A stretch of DNA of 64,000 nt, from the NCBI GenBank assembly GCA_022009795.1, contig CP091724.1:806001-870000 (forward strand), written 5' to 3'. The notes under the pieces were generated by a model that had not been told where the DNA came from, made no database searches, and saw nothing but the letters and a program-made list of their open reading frames with translations. Origin of the DNA: Anaerotruncus sp. (GTDB lineage: Bacteria > Bacillota > Clostridia > Oscillospirales > Acutalibacteraceae). Below, piece after piece: positions 28,075-37,873 of this stretch (position 1 is its first letter; the number at the start of each line of letters is the position of its first letter). The position numbers and the translations under genes were made by a program.

Positions 28075-28853
28075 TCAGCCGTTATAATCGCCGACGCGCA
28101 AAAGCTGCTCTGCCTTTTTAACCTCTTCTTTTGTGGGAACGCGGGCATCTTTAAGAGAATAATCAATGCCAAGCTTTTCCCACTTAAACAGGCCAAGGGT
28201 GTGATAAGGCAACACCTCTACCCTTTTTACCGTTTTAAGCGACGCAATAAAATCGCCCGTTTCTTTAAGACCTTGCTCATCATCCGTTAAATCGGGCACA
28301 AGCACATGGCGAATCCACATATCCTTGCCTGCATCGGAAAGATAACGAGCCATTTCAAGAATATTCTTATTTGATTTGCCGGTAAGGTTTTTTTATGCTT
28401 TTCATCATCTATTTCTTTGATATCAAGCATAAAAAAAGATCCGTAACCTCAAGCAGCTTATTGAATTTGGAAATAAAAAGGCTCCTCCGAGGAAAAACGG
28501 TTGCCCTGCCGTATCAACGGTGGTGTGAACGCCTTTTTGCTTTGCAAGGCGGAAAAAATCCGTTAAAAAATCAATTTGGAGCAACGGTTCGCCGCCGCTG
28601 ACTGTTATGCCGCCGGCTTTTTAAATCCTTGCCCCAATAATTATGATATTTCCACGCGCGGTTGAAAAAGATCAGCCGCATTCCATTCTTCTCCGCCGAA
28701 AGCCCAGGTTTCCGGATTATGGCAGTAGCGGCAGCGCATTGCGCAGCCCTGAAGAAAAACAACAAAACGCACACCCGGCCCATCCACGGAGCCGAAAGAC
28801 TCCAGTGAATGAACATGGCCGAGAACCGCATTTTCGCTGTTACATTGTTTCAT
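28075..28853 (-). CDS. pflA: pyruvate formate-lyase activating enzyme (frameshifted)
   Basis: Radical SAM enzyme that installs the glycyl radical on PflB. The 4Fe-4S motif is [14 protein letters not shown] (CxxxCxxC), preceded by [19 protein letters not shown], typical of activases. The C-terminal part ([31 protein letters not shown]) is in a different frame after breaks between 28360 and 28640. About 258 residues. The ATG at 28853 lies inside the last codons of pflB (14-base overlap), so the two are coupled. Confidence 0.92.
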
Positions 28854-31092
28854 GGCAGGTGCGGGCAATAACATCAAGCTGCTGCTCGCGGGTTAAATCG
28901 ATAAACTTAACCGCATAGCCTGAAACGCGGATTGTGAAGTTTGCATATTCTTCTTTTTCCGGATGTTCCATAGCATCAACAAGCTTTTCTTTACCGAACA
29001 CATTAACATTAAGATGGTGAGCGCCCTGATCGAAATAACCGTCCATAACCTGAACAAGATTATTCATCTGCTCGCCCTCGTTATGACCGAGTGCATCCGG
29101 ATTGATTGTTTGGGTGTTTGAAATACCGTCAAGTGCCCAATGATAGGGAAGCTTTGCAACGGAGTTAAGAGAAGCAAGAAGGCCGTTTTGCTCTGCGCCG
29201 TAGCTCGGGTTTGCACCGGGAGAAAGCGGAGCGCCTGCGGGGCGACCGTCGGGCAGGCAACCTGTTGCCTTACCGTAAACAACATTTGATGTGATGGTAA
29301 GGATTGAAGTTGTAGGCTCAGAGTTACGATAAGTGTGGCGGCGCTTAATCATTTCAAGGAATGTTTTAAGAAGCCATACTGCGATATCGTCTGCTCTGTC
29401 ATCGTCATTACCGTATTTCGGGAAATCGCCGTCTATTTGATAATCAACAACAAGGCCGTTCTCATCGCGAACTGTTTTAACCTTTGCGTATTTAATTGCG
29501 CTGAGTGAGTCAACAACATGTGAGAAGCCCGCGATACCGGTTGCAAATGTGCGGCGAACATCGGTGTCAATAAGAGCCATTTCGGCTGCTTCATAATAAT
29601 ACTTATCATGCATATACTGGATAAGGTTGAGAACATTTACATAAAGACCTGCAAGCCAATCCATCATAACGAGATACTTTTTAACAACAGCGTCGTAATC
29701 AAGATATTCGTCTGTGATAGGAGCGAAGTTGGGACCGACCTGATCCTTTGTTTTTTCGTCTACACCGCCGTTAATAGCATAAAGGAGGCATTTTGCGAGG
29801 TTTGCACGAGCGCCGAAGAACTGCATTTCCTTACCTGTTTGAGTTGCAGATACGCAGCAGCAGATTGAATAGTCATCGCCCCAAACCGGCTTCATGACAT
29901 CGTCATTTTCATACTGAATAGAGCTTGTGCGAATAGAAATTGCAGCAGCATACTTCTTGAAGTTTTCGGGAAGAGCGCTGGAATAAAGTACAGTGAGGTT
30001 TGGCTCGGGCGAGGGACCCATGTTATAAAGCGTGTGGAGGAAGCGATAGTCGGTCTTTGTAACCATGGAGCGACCGTCCATACCGATACCTGCAACTTCA
30101 AGGGTAGCCCAAACCGGGTCGCCGCTGAAGAGCTGATTATAAGAAGGAATACGAGCGAATTTAACCATGCGGAATTTCATAACCATATGGTCGATAATTT
30201 CCTGAGCTTCGCTTTCGGTAAGCACGCCTGCTTCAATATCACGCTGGAAGTAGATATCAAGGAAGGTTGAAATTCTGCCGACGCTCATTGCAGCACCGTT
30301 TTGAGTTTTGATAGCTGCAAGATAGCCGAAATAGAGCCACTGAGCGGCTTCCTTGGCGTTTGCTGCGGGCTCGGAGATATCAAAGCCGTAGCTTTCTGCC
30401 ATTTTTTTCATATCTTTAAGAGCGTTTACCTGAAGCTTGATTTCCTCGCGAAGGCGGATAACATCATCAGTCATAGTGCCGTCGCCGCAGTTTGCGAAAT
30501 CTTTAAGCTTATCTTCAATAAGGAAGTCAACACCGTAAAGAGCAACACGGCGATAGTCGCCTACGATTCTGCCGCGGCCGTAAGTATCCGGAAGACCGGT
30601 TATAATCTTATTGTGGCGAGCCTTCATCATCTCGGGAGTGTAAGCATCAAAAACAGCTTGGTTATGTGTTCTTGAATACTCGGTGAAAATCTTGTGAAGC
30701 TCCGGATTGGGAGTGTAGCCATAGGTTGTGCAAGCCTGCTCAGCCATTTTGATGCCGCCGAAGGGCATAAATGCGCGTTTGAGGGGCTTATCTGTTTGCA
30801 AGCCTACAATTTGCTCAAGATCTTTATCGGCTTCGCTAATGTAGCCGGGGCCGTAAGAAGTGAGCGAAGAAACTACTTCCGTTTCCATATCGAGAACGCC
30901 GTTCTTTGCGCGTTCTTCTTTTTGCAAGCCCTGAAGGATGCCCCAAAGCTTATCAGTTGCAGGAGTGGGATCTGCAAGGAAAGATTCATCGCCGTCATAC
31001 GGCTGATAGTTTTTCTGGATGAAATCACGAACATTGATTTCTTCTTTCCAGATACGGCCTTCAAAGCCGTTCCACTGTTTAAAATCAGTCAT
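28840..31092 (-). CDS. pflB: formate C-acetyltransferase (pyruvate formate-lyase)
   Basis: Splits pyruvate with CoA into acetyl-CoA and formate in anaerobic fermentation. The protein is intact at 750 residues. The glycyl radical site is RVSGYAV near the C-terminus, and the catalytic cysteines lie in [20 protein letters not shown], with an extra Cys where many homologues have Ala. The start at 31092 has AGAGGAGG about 10 bases upstream; extension to 31116 is less likely. Frame integrity over 2.2 kb reflects its shortage of long homopolymers. pflA follows with an overlap, and a palindrome lies in its leader. Confidence 0.97.
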   Translation of the reverse strand: MTDFKQWNGFEGRIWKEEINVRDFIQKNYQPYDGDESFLADPTPATDKLWGILQGLQKEERAKNGVLDMETEVVSSLTSYGPGYISEADKDLEQIVGLQTDKPLKRAFMPFGGIKMAEQACTTYGYTPNPELHKIFTEYSRTHNQAVFDAYTPEMMKARHNKIITGLPDTYGRGRIVGDYRRVALYGVDFLIEDKLKDFANCGDGTMTDDVIRLREEIKLQVNALKDMKKMAESYGFDISEPAANAKEAAQWLYFGYLAAIKTQNGAAMSVGRISTFLDIYFQRDIEAGVLTESEAQEIIDHMVMKFRMVKFARIPSYNQLFSGDPVWATLEVAGIGMDGRSMVTKTDYRFLHTLYNMGPSPEPNLTVLYSSALPENFKKYAAAISIRTSSIQYENDDVMKPVWGDDYSICCCVSATQTGKEMQFFGARANLAKCLLYAINGGVDEKTKDQVGPNFAPITDEYLDYDAVVKKYLVMMDWLAGLYVNVLNLIQYMHDKYYYEAAEMALIDTDVRRTFATGIAGFSHVVDSLSAIKYAKVKTVRDENGLVVDYQIDGDFPKYGNDDDRADDIAVWLLKTFLEMIKRRHTYRNSEPTTSILTITSNVVYGKATGCLPDGRPAGAPLSPGANPSYGAEQNGLLASLNSVAKLPYHWALDGISNTQTINPDALGHNEGEQMNNLVQVMDGYFDQGAHHLNVNVFGKEKLVDAMEHPEKEEYANFTIRVSGYAVKFIDLTREQQLDVIARTCHETM

Positions 31093-31130
31093 TATAAATA
31101 GTCCTCCTCTGAACATTATTTATTCAAATA

Positions 31131-31148
31131 GGTTAGCAGCTGCTAACC
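31131..31148. promoter_or_regulatory. perfect 18-bp palindrome in the pflB promoter region
   Basis: GGTTAGCAGCTGCTAACC, fully symmetric, lies 39 bases upstream of pflB. A minus-strand -10 TATAAT is just upstream of it (rc at about 31154-31159), and a 7-base inverted repeat CACTATT/AATAGTG (about 31162-31190) flanks the expected -35. The position immediately downstream of the -10 suggests a repressor operator. The regulator is unknown; the sequence does not match Rex or Fnr sites. Confidence 0.6.
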
Positions 31149-31201
31149 GCGATTATAATAACACTATTAAGGTTAAAAAAATCAATAGTGAAATATAAGT
31201 A

Positions 31202-31226
31202 AAAAGAGGAATTAAATGCCTCTTTT
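31202..31226 (-). terminator. terminator of the fumarase beta gene
   Basis: 8-bp stem AAAAGAGG (31202-31209) and CCTCTTTT (31219-31226) with a nine-base loop and T-runs on both sides. It follows the fumarase beta-subunit gene on the minus strand. Confidence 0.75.
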
Positions 31227-31277
31227 TTTATATAAAATATATACAAAAAAAGCCAAAACAGACAAAATATAATTCCT

Positions 31278-31829
31278 CTAAATATTTGATATTAACTTTT
31301 TTTCTTTCAAAAACATTTCCGCCGCTGCAATCCACGGCAACCGTGAGAGGAAAATCCTCAAATTTAAGTTCTTTAACAGATTCACAGCCGAGATCGTCAT
31401 AAGCGATAACCTTGCAGCTTTTAATGCACTTTGAAGCAAGTGCACCGGCGCCGCCGATAGCGCAAAGATAAACGGCTTTATTGCGAACAATTGCATCGCA
31501 AACCGCTTTATTGCGCTCGCCTTTGCCAACCATGGCAACAACACCTTTATCAAGCAAAAGCGGAGCAAAAAAACATCCATTCTGCTTGATGTTGTGGGCC
31601 CGCATGCGCCGACGGCAAGGCCCTCGGGTGCGGGAGTGGGACCGGCATAGTAAATAACGGCGTCCTTTAAATCATAAGGCGGATTTTCGCCGTTTTCAAG
31701 TGCGGCAATTATTCTTTTATGTGCCGCATCGCGCGAGGTATAAACGGTGCCGGAAAGCACAACCCTGTCCCCCGCTTTAAGCTTCGGTGCAAACTCTCTG
31801 AGCTGAGAAGTATTCAAAACATATTTCAT
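31278..31829 (-). CDS. class I (Fe-S) fumarate hydratase, beta subunit (frameshifted)
   Basis: C-terminal-type subunit of the two-subunit fumarase/tartrate dehydratase family, which hydrates fumarate to malate. Motifs: GDRVVLSGTVYTSRDAAHKR, IYYAGPTPAPEG, and GACGPTTSSRMD, after which an A-run break near 31566 leads into LLLDKGVVAMVGKGERN and CAIGGAGALASKCIK. About 183 residues if the stop at 31278 is used; another frame would extend to 31228. The matching alpha subunit is not adjacent but lies at 62150-63004. A small coiled-coil gene precedes it. Confidence 0.88.
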   Translation of the reverse strand: MKYVLNTSQLREFAPKLKAGDRVVLSGTVYTSRDAAHKRIIAALENGENPPYDLKDAVIYYAGPTPAPEGLAVGACGPTTSSRMDVFLLRFCLIKVLLPWLAKASAIKRFAMQLFAIKPFIFALSAAPVHLLQSALKAARLSLMTISAVNLLKNLNLRIFLSRLPWIAAAEMFLKEKKLISNI

Positions 31830-31841
31830 AATGCGAATTAT

Positions 31842-32063
31842 TCCCCGTTTTTTTGATGTAATAACTTTTTTTAAGGCGTTCGTTTTTCTTCTTCCGTTGC
31901 CTGAAGCACGGCAATATTTTTGATTTAGTTCACGATTTGCCTCTTTAAGCTGAAAATCCAAATTTGAATTGACTATTTCAAGCCGTTGGCATTCAAAATT
32001 AACATCTTCAAGAGCCGCCATAAGGCGTGATATCTGCTCTTTCAAAACATCAATATTATCCAA
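31842..32063 (-). CDS. small coiled-coil protein (frameshifted)
   Basis: About 73 residues, almost wholly heptad-rich: VLKEQISRLMAALEDVNFEC, RLEIVNSNLDFQLKEANREL, then, after correcting A-runs near 31918, 31888 and 31868, an end such as ENERLKKVITSKNGE with TAA 12 bases before the fumarase start. The start is a TTG at 32063 with AAAGGAG 10 bases upstream. I do not recognise a family. Translation coupling to the fumarase subunit is suggested by the spacing only. Confidence 0.55.
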
Positions 32064-32105
32064 TTTAAAGCGACTCCTTTCACATATATTCGTTAACCAA
32101 AGAAA

Positions 32106-32126
32106 GGGACTGCAATGTGCAGTCCC
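32106..32126 (-). terminator. terminator of the first parvulin gene
   Basis: Stem GGGACTGC/GCAGTCCC with five-base loop, followed on the minus strand by TTTCTTT. It lies 12 bases past the foldase stop. Confidence 0.75.
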
Positions 32127-32137
32127 AGAAAATGCAA

Positions 32138-33978
32138 TTATCTGTCAATATCGGTATCGATTTCAATATAGCATTTACCGAACCAATTCATCTTAGCCGT
32201 GTAAGCCTTATCAAGCTGATCTGCGGCGCTTGATGAATCCTCGGAGGTGAGAGCCGACTTGGCATTCTCTTCCCAAATCGGGGTGCCGGTTGTGCCCACA
32301 AAAATACATAATATGATAGCCGTACTGAGTTTGAACAATGCCTATATCGCCGGCTTTTCTTGAAGAATCAAGCGACCAGGCTTCAAATGAATCAACCATT
32401 TGGCCGGGAACAACATTTTCATAAAGGCCGCCTTTTGAGGTTGAGCCTGTATCGGAACTGTATTCGGAAACAAGAGCGGCAAAGCTGTCCTCTGTTTTAT
32501 CGCCTGAATTATATTCGCTTACGACCTTATTTGCCGTTTCAAGAGCGGTTGCCCATTGCTCTGCCGTTGCATCAACAGCCTGAGTGTTGCTGCTTGAATC
32601 CGTGATGGGGCTTACGAGAATGTGGCGAACATTAACGCTTGAAGCCTCGGGAAGTGCCACCGGAGAAAGAACATAAACAACGCTTGTTGAGGTTTGATAG
32701 ATATCGCCGACTTTACGTTCCGTGCTGAAAAGCCAATCGAGGCCGGGATAAGAATCGGAATCCTTGCTGTCTGCCGTTGCGATGGCATATTTTTGCGGAT
32801 TTAAGAATGGATTTGGTTGCATAAAGCTTTGTGGAAGCTTCTGCCTGAGCATAATAGCTCTTATAATAATCGCCGTCCTGAGCATATTTAACGCAAAGAT
32901 CGGTGAAGTTTGAGCCGTCGCTCTTTAATTCGTCTTTAAACGCCTTAGCGTCGTCCTCGCTTGAAGCTTCAAAAATTCTGATGCTTACTGCGTTGAGATC
33001 GTCGGTATGAGCGTCTTTATAAGTTGAATAATCCGCTTCGGTGTATTCCTTATTATCGGCATCGGTATTGAGTTGAGACTGATAGTTTTGAGCGATATAT
33101 GATCTTGTCATCTCGCGGCGGAATACCTTTTCGGTTACGCCCTTACCCATTGCCTGAACAAAATAGCCGGAAACGGTGTAACCGTATTGAGCTGCAGCGG
33201 ATTTATATTTTTCGATTGTTTCCTCAAGCTCGGATTTTTGATCATCCGTAATTTCGGGCTCCTCGCCGTTGTTTGCCTTAACGGCTTCGTTATAATACAT
33301 ATAAGTTGTTTTGATTGAGTTGAGCGTTTGCTCGTTCACATACTCAAGCCATGTAACAACTTCATCATCGCTGTTGGTTGTTTTTTTGCGATGAAAGCTT
33401 TTTATCAAAATCAACATCAAGCTTATAATCCTTGGGATCAAGACCGTATTGCTTATAAGCGGACTGAGTTGATTTAAGATTATTATATGTGGTTGCAAAA
33501 TAATAGTTATAAGTTGAAACCGGAATCTTGATTTTATCGCCTGACTCATCGGTGATTGTGGCTGCGGTGATACCGGTTGTCCACTGCAAGGTGGAGTGAA
33601 TAAAGCCCTTGCGAACCGCACCGGTGCCGACATATGCAACAACAAGAGCAACAACTATTACACACGCAACAACTTTGCGGATAATTGACGCATTTTGAGC
33701 CGCAATTGCGCTTTTTTTGCCGCTGAGCGCATCCTGCTTAGCCTTTGCCCTATCAAGCTTTTTTTCTTGAGTGCCGTTTTGGCTTTTTTTCATCGGTTTC
33801 GGAAGCAAGCTTACTTCTGAGTTCCTGAATTTCCTTATCAAGCGCAGCTTTTTCTCGGCATTCTTTTTTTGCCTTTTTCAGCAAGCTTCTCGGCCTTTTT
33901 GCGCTTTTTTTCGGATTTGGCGGAATCGGAAATAGAGCCTCCGCTTAAAATGTCTTCGTTCAAATCTTTTTTTGCCAT
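32138..33978 (-). CDS. membrane-anchored parvulin-type peptidyl-prolyl isomerase, copy 1 (frameshifted)
   Basis: Extracytoplasmic foldase of the PrsA/SurA kind. A lysine-rich cytoplasmic N-terminus precedes one membrane anchor (IIRKVVACVIVVALVVAYVG), a SurA-N-like helical part, and a PpiC domain with VNVRHILVSP, GLYENVVPGQMVDSFEAW and YGYHIMYF. The end is in another frame (TGTPIWEENAKSAL to EIDTDIDR). Breaks: near 33870, 33790, 33385, 32810 and 32295. About 613 residues. Start at MAKKDLNED (33978). It is downstream of a paralogue of the same layout. Confidence 0.82.
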
Positions 33979-34102
33979 TTTTTTCATCCTAACCTGTGTT
34001 TTTTTGCGAAAGCATATCATACGAAAGCCTGCCGCAAGGTGAATTTATCGTATATCATTTTACACTAAAATGCCTGATATTACAAGCAAAAATTTTTTAC
34101 AT

Positions 34103-34145
34103 AATCGGCAAATACGGCGATTTTTATCGATTTTATTTGCCGATT
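34103..34145 (-). terminator. terminator of the second parvulin gene
   Basis: 12-bp arms AATCGGCAAATA (34103-34114) and TATTTGCCGATT (34134-34145), then TGTAAAAAATTTTTG on the minus strand. Confidence 0.65.
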
Positions 34146-34153
34146 ACGGCTGT

Positions 34154-36079
34154 TTACTGATTATATGATGATGTTACGGAGGTTACATAGCTTGAAGAAG
34201 GAGTGGCAACCTCGGCATTTCTCATGCCGATTCTTTCCTTTTCGTAATAAGTTTTTGCCGCCGAATCGGCATCATCATTGATAAGATCCGTTATATATTG
34301 ATTTTCGGCATCATACATATATTGCGGGCAATAGGAAATAAAGAACATAATATGATAGCCATAGGAGCTTTTAACGATTTCCACATCGCCGTATTTTCTC
34401 GAAGAATCGATTGCCCAGTTTTCAAAGTCCGAAACCATTTGACCGAGCTGAGTATCCATAATTCCGCCGCCGTACATATTATTCATATTAACGGAGGTGG
34501 AGCTTGTGTCGTCCGTATATTTTTCTGCGAGCTTGGCAAAGGAAAGCTCTGTTTTATCGCCTTTATTATATTCGTCAAGAATGGAATTTGCCTTTTCGAG
34601 AGCGGCTGCCCATTCTTCTTCCGTATATTTCTTCGTTGCGGTTGACGAAGAGGATGATGAAGAAGAATCATCATCGCCGCTTTCGGGAATAACAAGAATA
34701 TGCCTTACGGAATAAACCTTTGAAGCCGAATCAGAATCGAGCGCGGGCTGCGAGGTTTTCATAATGATATAAATAACCCCGGCATTTTCGTCCGCATAAT
34801 AATTGAGACTGCCCACTGCCGTGTCGGTGTTAAACATCCAATCCGCGATATCCTCGCCGAAATTGCTTTCAACATCCGATTTAACACTTGAGGAATCCAT
34901 TGCGCCGGCAAAGGCATCAACTGCGTCGCTTTCATCGGTGAAATAGCCTGCGGAAATATATTTTTGAAATCAGGTCCGAGCAAAATTCGGGAATAAGAGC
35001 TTTCATGGAATCTTCATCGGTTATTTTTGCAATTGCCGCCTTTGCATTATCAACCGCGGCCTTTTTGGTTGCATCTGATGAAGTGTCATATTCCGCTTCA
35101 AGAATTGCATAGGAGCATGATTTATAATCGTTTTCATTTTCTTTGAAATATGCATTAAGCTCATCCTCGGACGGGCGAAGCTTGATTTGCTGCTGATAAT
35201 AATAAACGCTTGAAACATAATTTTGCTCAAGATATTTTCTGAGAGTTTCAAGACCGCAGTTATCGCCATAGGTTTGAGCAATATATTCATTTACGCCAAG
35301 GTTTGCGGAAGACGCCGCATTTTTTTGATATTATCAAGCTGAGTTTCAATCATTTTTCTTTTGAGCATCCGTGAGGGTTATGCCTGATTCGATACCCTTT
35401 TGATAATAAATAGTGTTCTTTTTGATAAGCTCGGTGGTGTTTTCCTTAAAGCGATCCTGCCATGAAATTTCATTACCGTCGTCATCCGTGGTATATTGTG
35501 TTGAAAAATCCTTGGACAAATCAATATCATAATAGCCGTTTGATGCATATTGCGCATACTGCCTAACAATATTTTGATAGTAGAAATTATACATGCCGAC
35601 GGAAACATCCGTGTTGCCGACAGTCATTACGACATTACCGGGATTCATTTTTTCGTTGCTGTTTGGCACGGTGTAATAGCGCACGCCGAGCACAACAAGA
35701 ATTGCGATAATAACAACGGCAATAAGCGAGCTTAAAACCGCGGTTACCGTTTCCTTTTTTATAACAACGTCCTGCGGTTCAAAGCCCTGCGGAGCGGGTT
35801 TTTTTCTTTTTTTGCGGGTGCGGGCTTCGGCTTCGGCAATTCAAATTCAACGCCGTTTTCACCGACAACATCGTTTTCCGTGGCGGGTGCGCTGGCGTCA
35901 AACTGCCAATTATCGTTTGTTTCATACTCAACACTGTGCGAGAAATCGGCTTTTGCACTGCTTTCGGAAGCGGAAGCCTTTTCTTCATTTGCTTCGGGTG
36001 ATGCCGCATTTTTGTTTTTCAAATCATCCGTGCTGCCGTTTTCAACACCGGAGGCATTAAGTTTTTCCTTATCGCTCAT
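34154..36079 (-). CDS. membrane-anchored parvulin-type peptidyl-prolyl isomerase, copy 2 (frameshifted)
   Basis: Tandem paralogue of the preceding foldase. A long acidic, Ala/Ser/Glu-rich cytoplasmic N-terminus (residues 1-90) leads to a basic stretch and a membrane segment (LSSLIAVVIIAILVVLGVRY), a SurA-N-like domain (NTDVSVGMYNFYYQNIVRQY), and a PpiC domain with YSVRHILVIPESG, the poly-Ser insertion, and SSYGYHIMFF. Breaks near 35800, 35340 and 34970. About 641 residues. The poly-Ser/Asp insertion inside the PpiC domain is unusual. A divergent promoter region separates it from the O-antigen ligase-like gene. Confidence 0.8.
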
Positions 36080-36198
36080 AAAGAACTCTCCTGTTCGTTT
36101 ATAAAATACACCTAATTATAAACCATTTTAATATTTATTTCAACAAAAAAATTAATTAATGATATATTAAGATATCTTTACAGGAAAATATTTTTTTG

Positions 36199-36227
36199 TT
36201 GAAAAGCGCGAATATTTGTAGTATTAT
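36199..36227 (+). promoter_or_regulatory. promoter of the O-antigen ligase-like gene
   Basis: -35 TTGAAA (36199-36204), 17-base spacer, -10 TATTAT (36222-36227). Confidence 0.6.
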
Positions 36228-36262
36228 GTGAAGTAGACATTTTTACAACAGCAAAACACAAA

Positions 36263-36285
36263 GCGGCGCAGGCCGCACATTTTTT
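36263..36285 (+). terminator. leader hairpin with T-run, possible attenuator
   Basis: GCGGC/GCCGC stem with GCAG loop at 36263-36276, then ACA and six T, between the promoter and the coding start at 36305. It looks like a short intrinsic terminator inside the leader. No alternative antiterminator pairing is obvious. Confidence 0.4.
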
Positions 36286-36304
36286 CATCGGAGATTGAGA
36301 ATTT

Positions 36305-37710
36305 ATGGAAGCTGTAAAAAATCGGCAAAGCAGCCCGGCTTGGAGCTGGCTTTTGGCGACGATATTTCTTTTCCCGCTTCTGCCGGAATACATAAGCCCG
36401 TTCGTGCTGTTTGCAGGCTTTATTGTTTTTAAAGTGCAATGGAGCAAAGAAGGGCGAAAAGCAAAGGTTGGCACGCTCGGCAAAATATGCATGGCATTTA
36501 TGAGCCTCGCGCTGATAAGCGTTTTTATGGTCCGACACAAAATTAGATACACTCGGCACAGCAGGGCTTTGGTGGGGCATGTTTTTTTAATACTTGTTAT
36601 GATTTACAATTTGGCAAACACCAAAGAAAAATCGATGAGATATTAAAAGCTGTTTCCGCAAGTGCGGCGTTAAACGGCGCCGTAGGTTCAATTCAAATAT
36701 GCTCTTACCTGCTTTGCAGAGACGGATTTATAAGCAAAAAGCGCAGTGCTCCTGACCCCGCTTTTACACAAAAATCTTGATAAAAAGATATACACAATGC
36801 TGCCGTTTGAAATAAGAACAAACACTTTTTTTCGGACAGAGCAAGCGGATTTTTCAAATCCGAATTTGATGACATCGTATTTGGTGTTTGCATATCCCCT
36901 TTCGATATATCTTTATCTTAATTCAAAAAAACCAAAAAAGCAAAAGATTTTTTTATCTTTTTTTCAAATCTTTTTAATCAGCGCAGGAATCAGCTCCACA
37001 CTGACGAGAGCCGGATGTGTTATCGCTCTTGCGGGTTGGCTGTTTATGTTTATCGTGCTGATAAAAAGGCACGGCGGCAGAATGCTTCAGATTTTTCCTG
37101 CCGACGGTTTGCATAATAGTTCCCTCTCTTCTGACGAGATACGGCCTGATTTTCACGCCTAAGCACTCGCAGGGAGAAGCGCACGGCGGGGAAGCGGCGG
37201 CGAATACGGCGGCTCAGGTTTCGGCGGCCGTGTCGGCAAAGCAATCCTCCGCAAATCACTTTAAGATTTGGGAAAGTATTGTGGATTATTTAACTGATAA
37301 CGTCCGTGAATTTTTTTCTTCGGCCTCGGCTTCGGCTGCGAAAGCACAGGAAATATGCTGCTTGAGGAATACGGACTGGACAAACCGCATGCTCACAATT
37401 TCATTCTTGAAATATGGGCGGAGCTTGGAATAATCGGGCTTATACTTTTGCTGGCGCTGATTATCGCCACTGTTATTAAGCTTTTCAAAACAAAAGCGCC
37501 GAGCGGCAAAAGATATGATTTGATATTTTATATTTTTCACAAGCCTTATGATGTTTTTTTGGGCTTTGGGCTTTCTGACTACATTTTCAATTCGCCGAAG
37601 CAAATTATACTTATTATGATTTCCTTGGAGGCTTAACGCAGGCAATAAGCAGCTGCTACGAGCACAACGAAATCCTGCATGCGGGCGTCGAAAAAGCCGA
37701 AAATTCTTGA
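36305..37710 (+). CDS. O-antigen ligase/polymerase family membrane protein (frameshifted)
   Basis: Polytopic membrane protein of the Wzy/WaaL type, which polymerises or ligates surface glycans. Hydrophobic helices start at LLATIFLFPLLPEYISPF; the family core is visible as LTRAGCVIALAGWLFMFIV, and the large periplasmic loop ends in LLEEYGLDKPHAHNFILEIW followed by AELGIIGLILLLALIIAT, the characteristic HN..L..ELGI motif. At least seven breaks in T/A runs. The end in frame is LHAGVEKAENS at 37710. It neighbours a YfhO protein and a glycosyltransferase, consistent with cell-surface polysaccharide or glycolipid synthesis. Confidence 0.78.
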
Positions 37711-37824
37711 AACCGCGCAAGCCGATATATAACATAATAAAAAGGAAACAATCCGCTGCGAAACACCGCGGCGGATTTATTTTTGTGCGTTTCTTTACTT
37801 TCGTTACAAGCAGTAATATTGGCA

Positions 37825-37859
37825 TAAAAAAAGAACGGAGCGTTTTTCACGCTCCGTTC
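37825..37859 (-). terminator. terminator between convergent genes
   Basis: Perfect 11-bp stem GAACGGAGCGT/ACGCTCCGTTC (37833-37859), with seven T on the minus strand. It ends the YfhO gene and may serve the plus-strand gene too. Confidence 0.85.
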
Positions 37860-37873
37860 AATTATTATACTTA

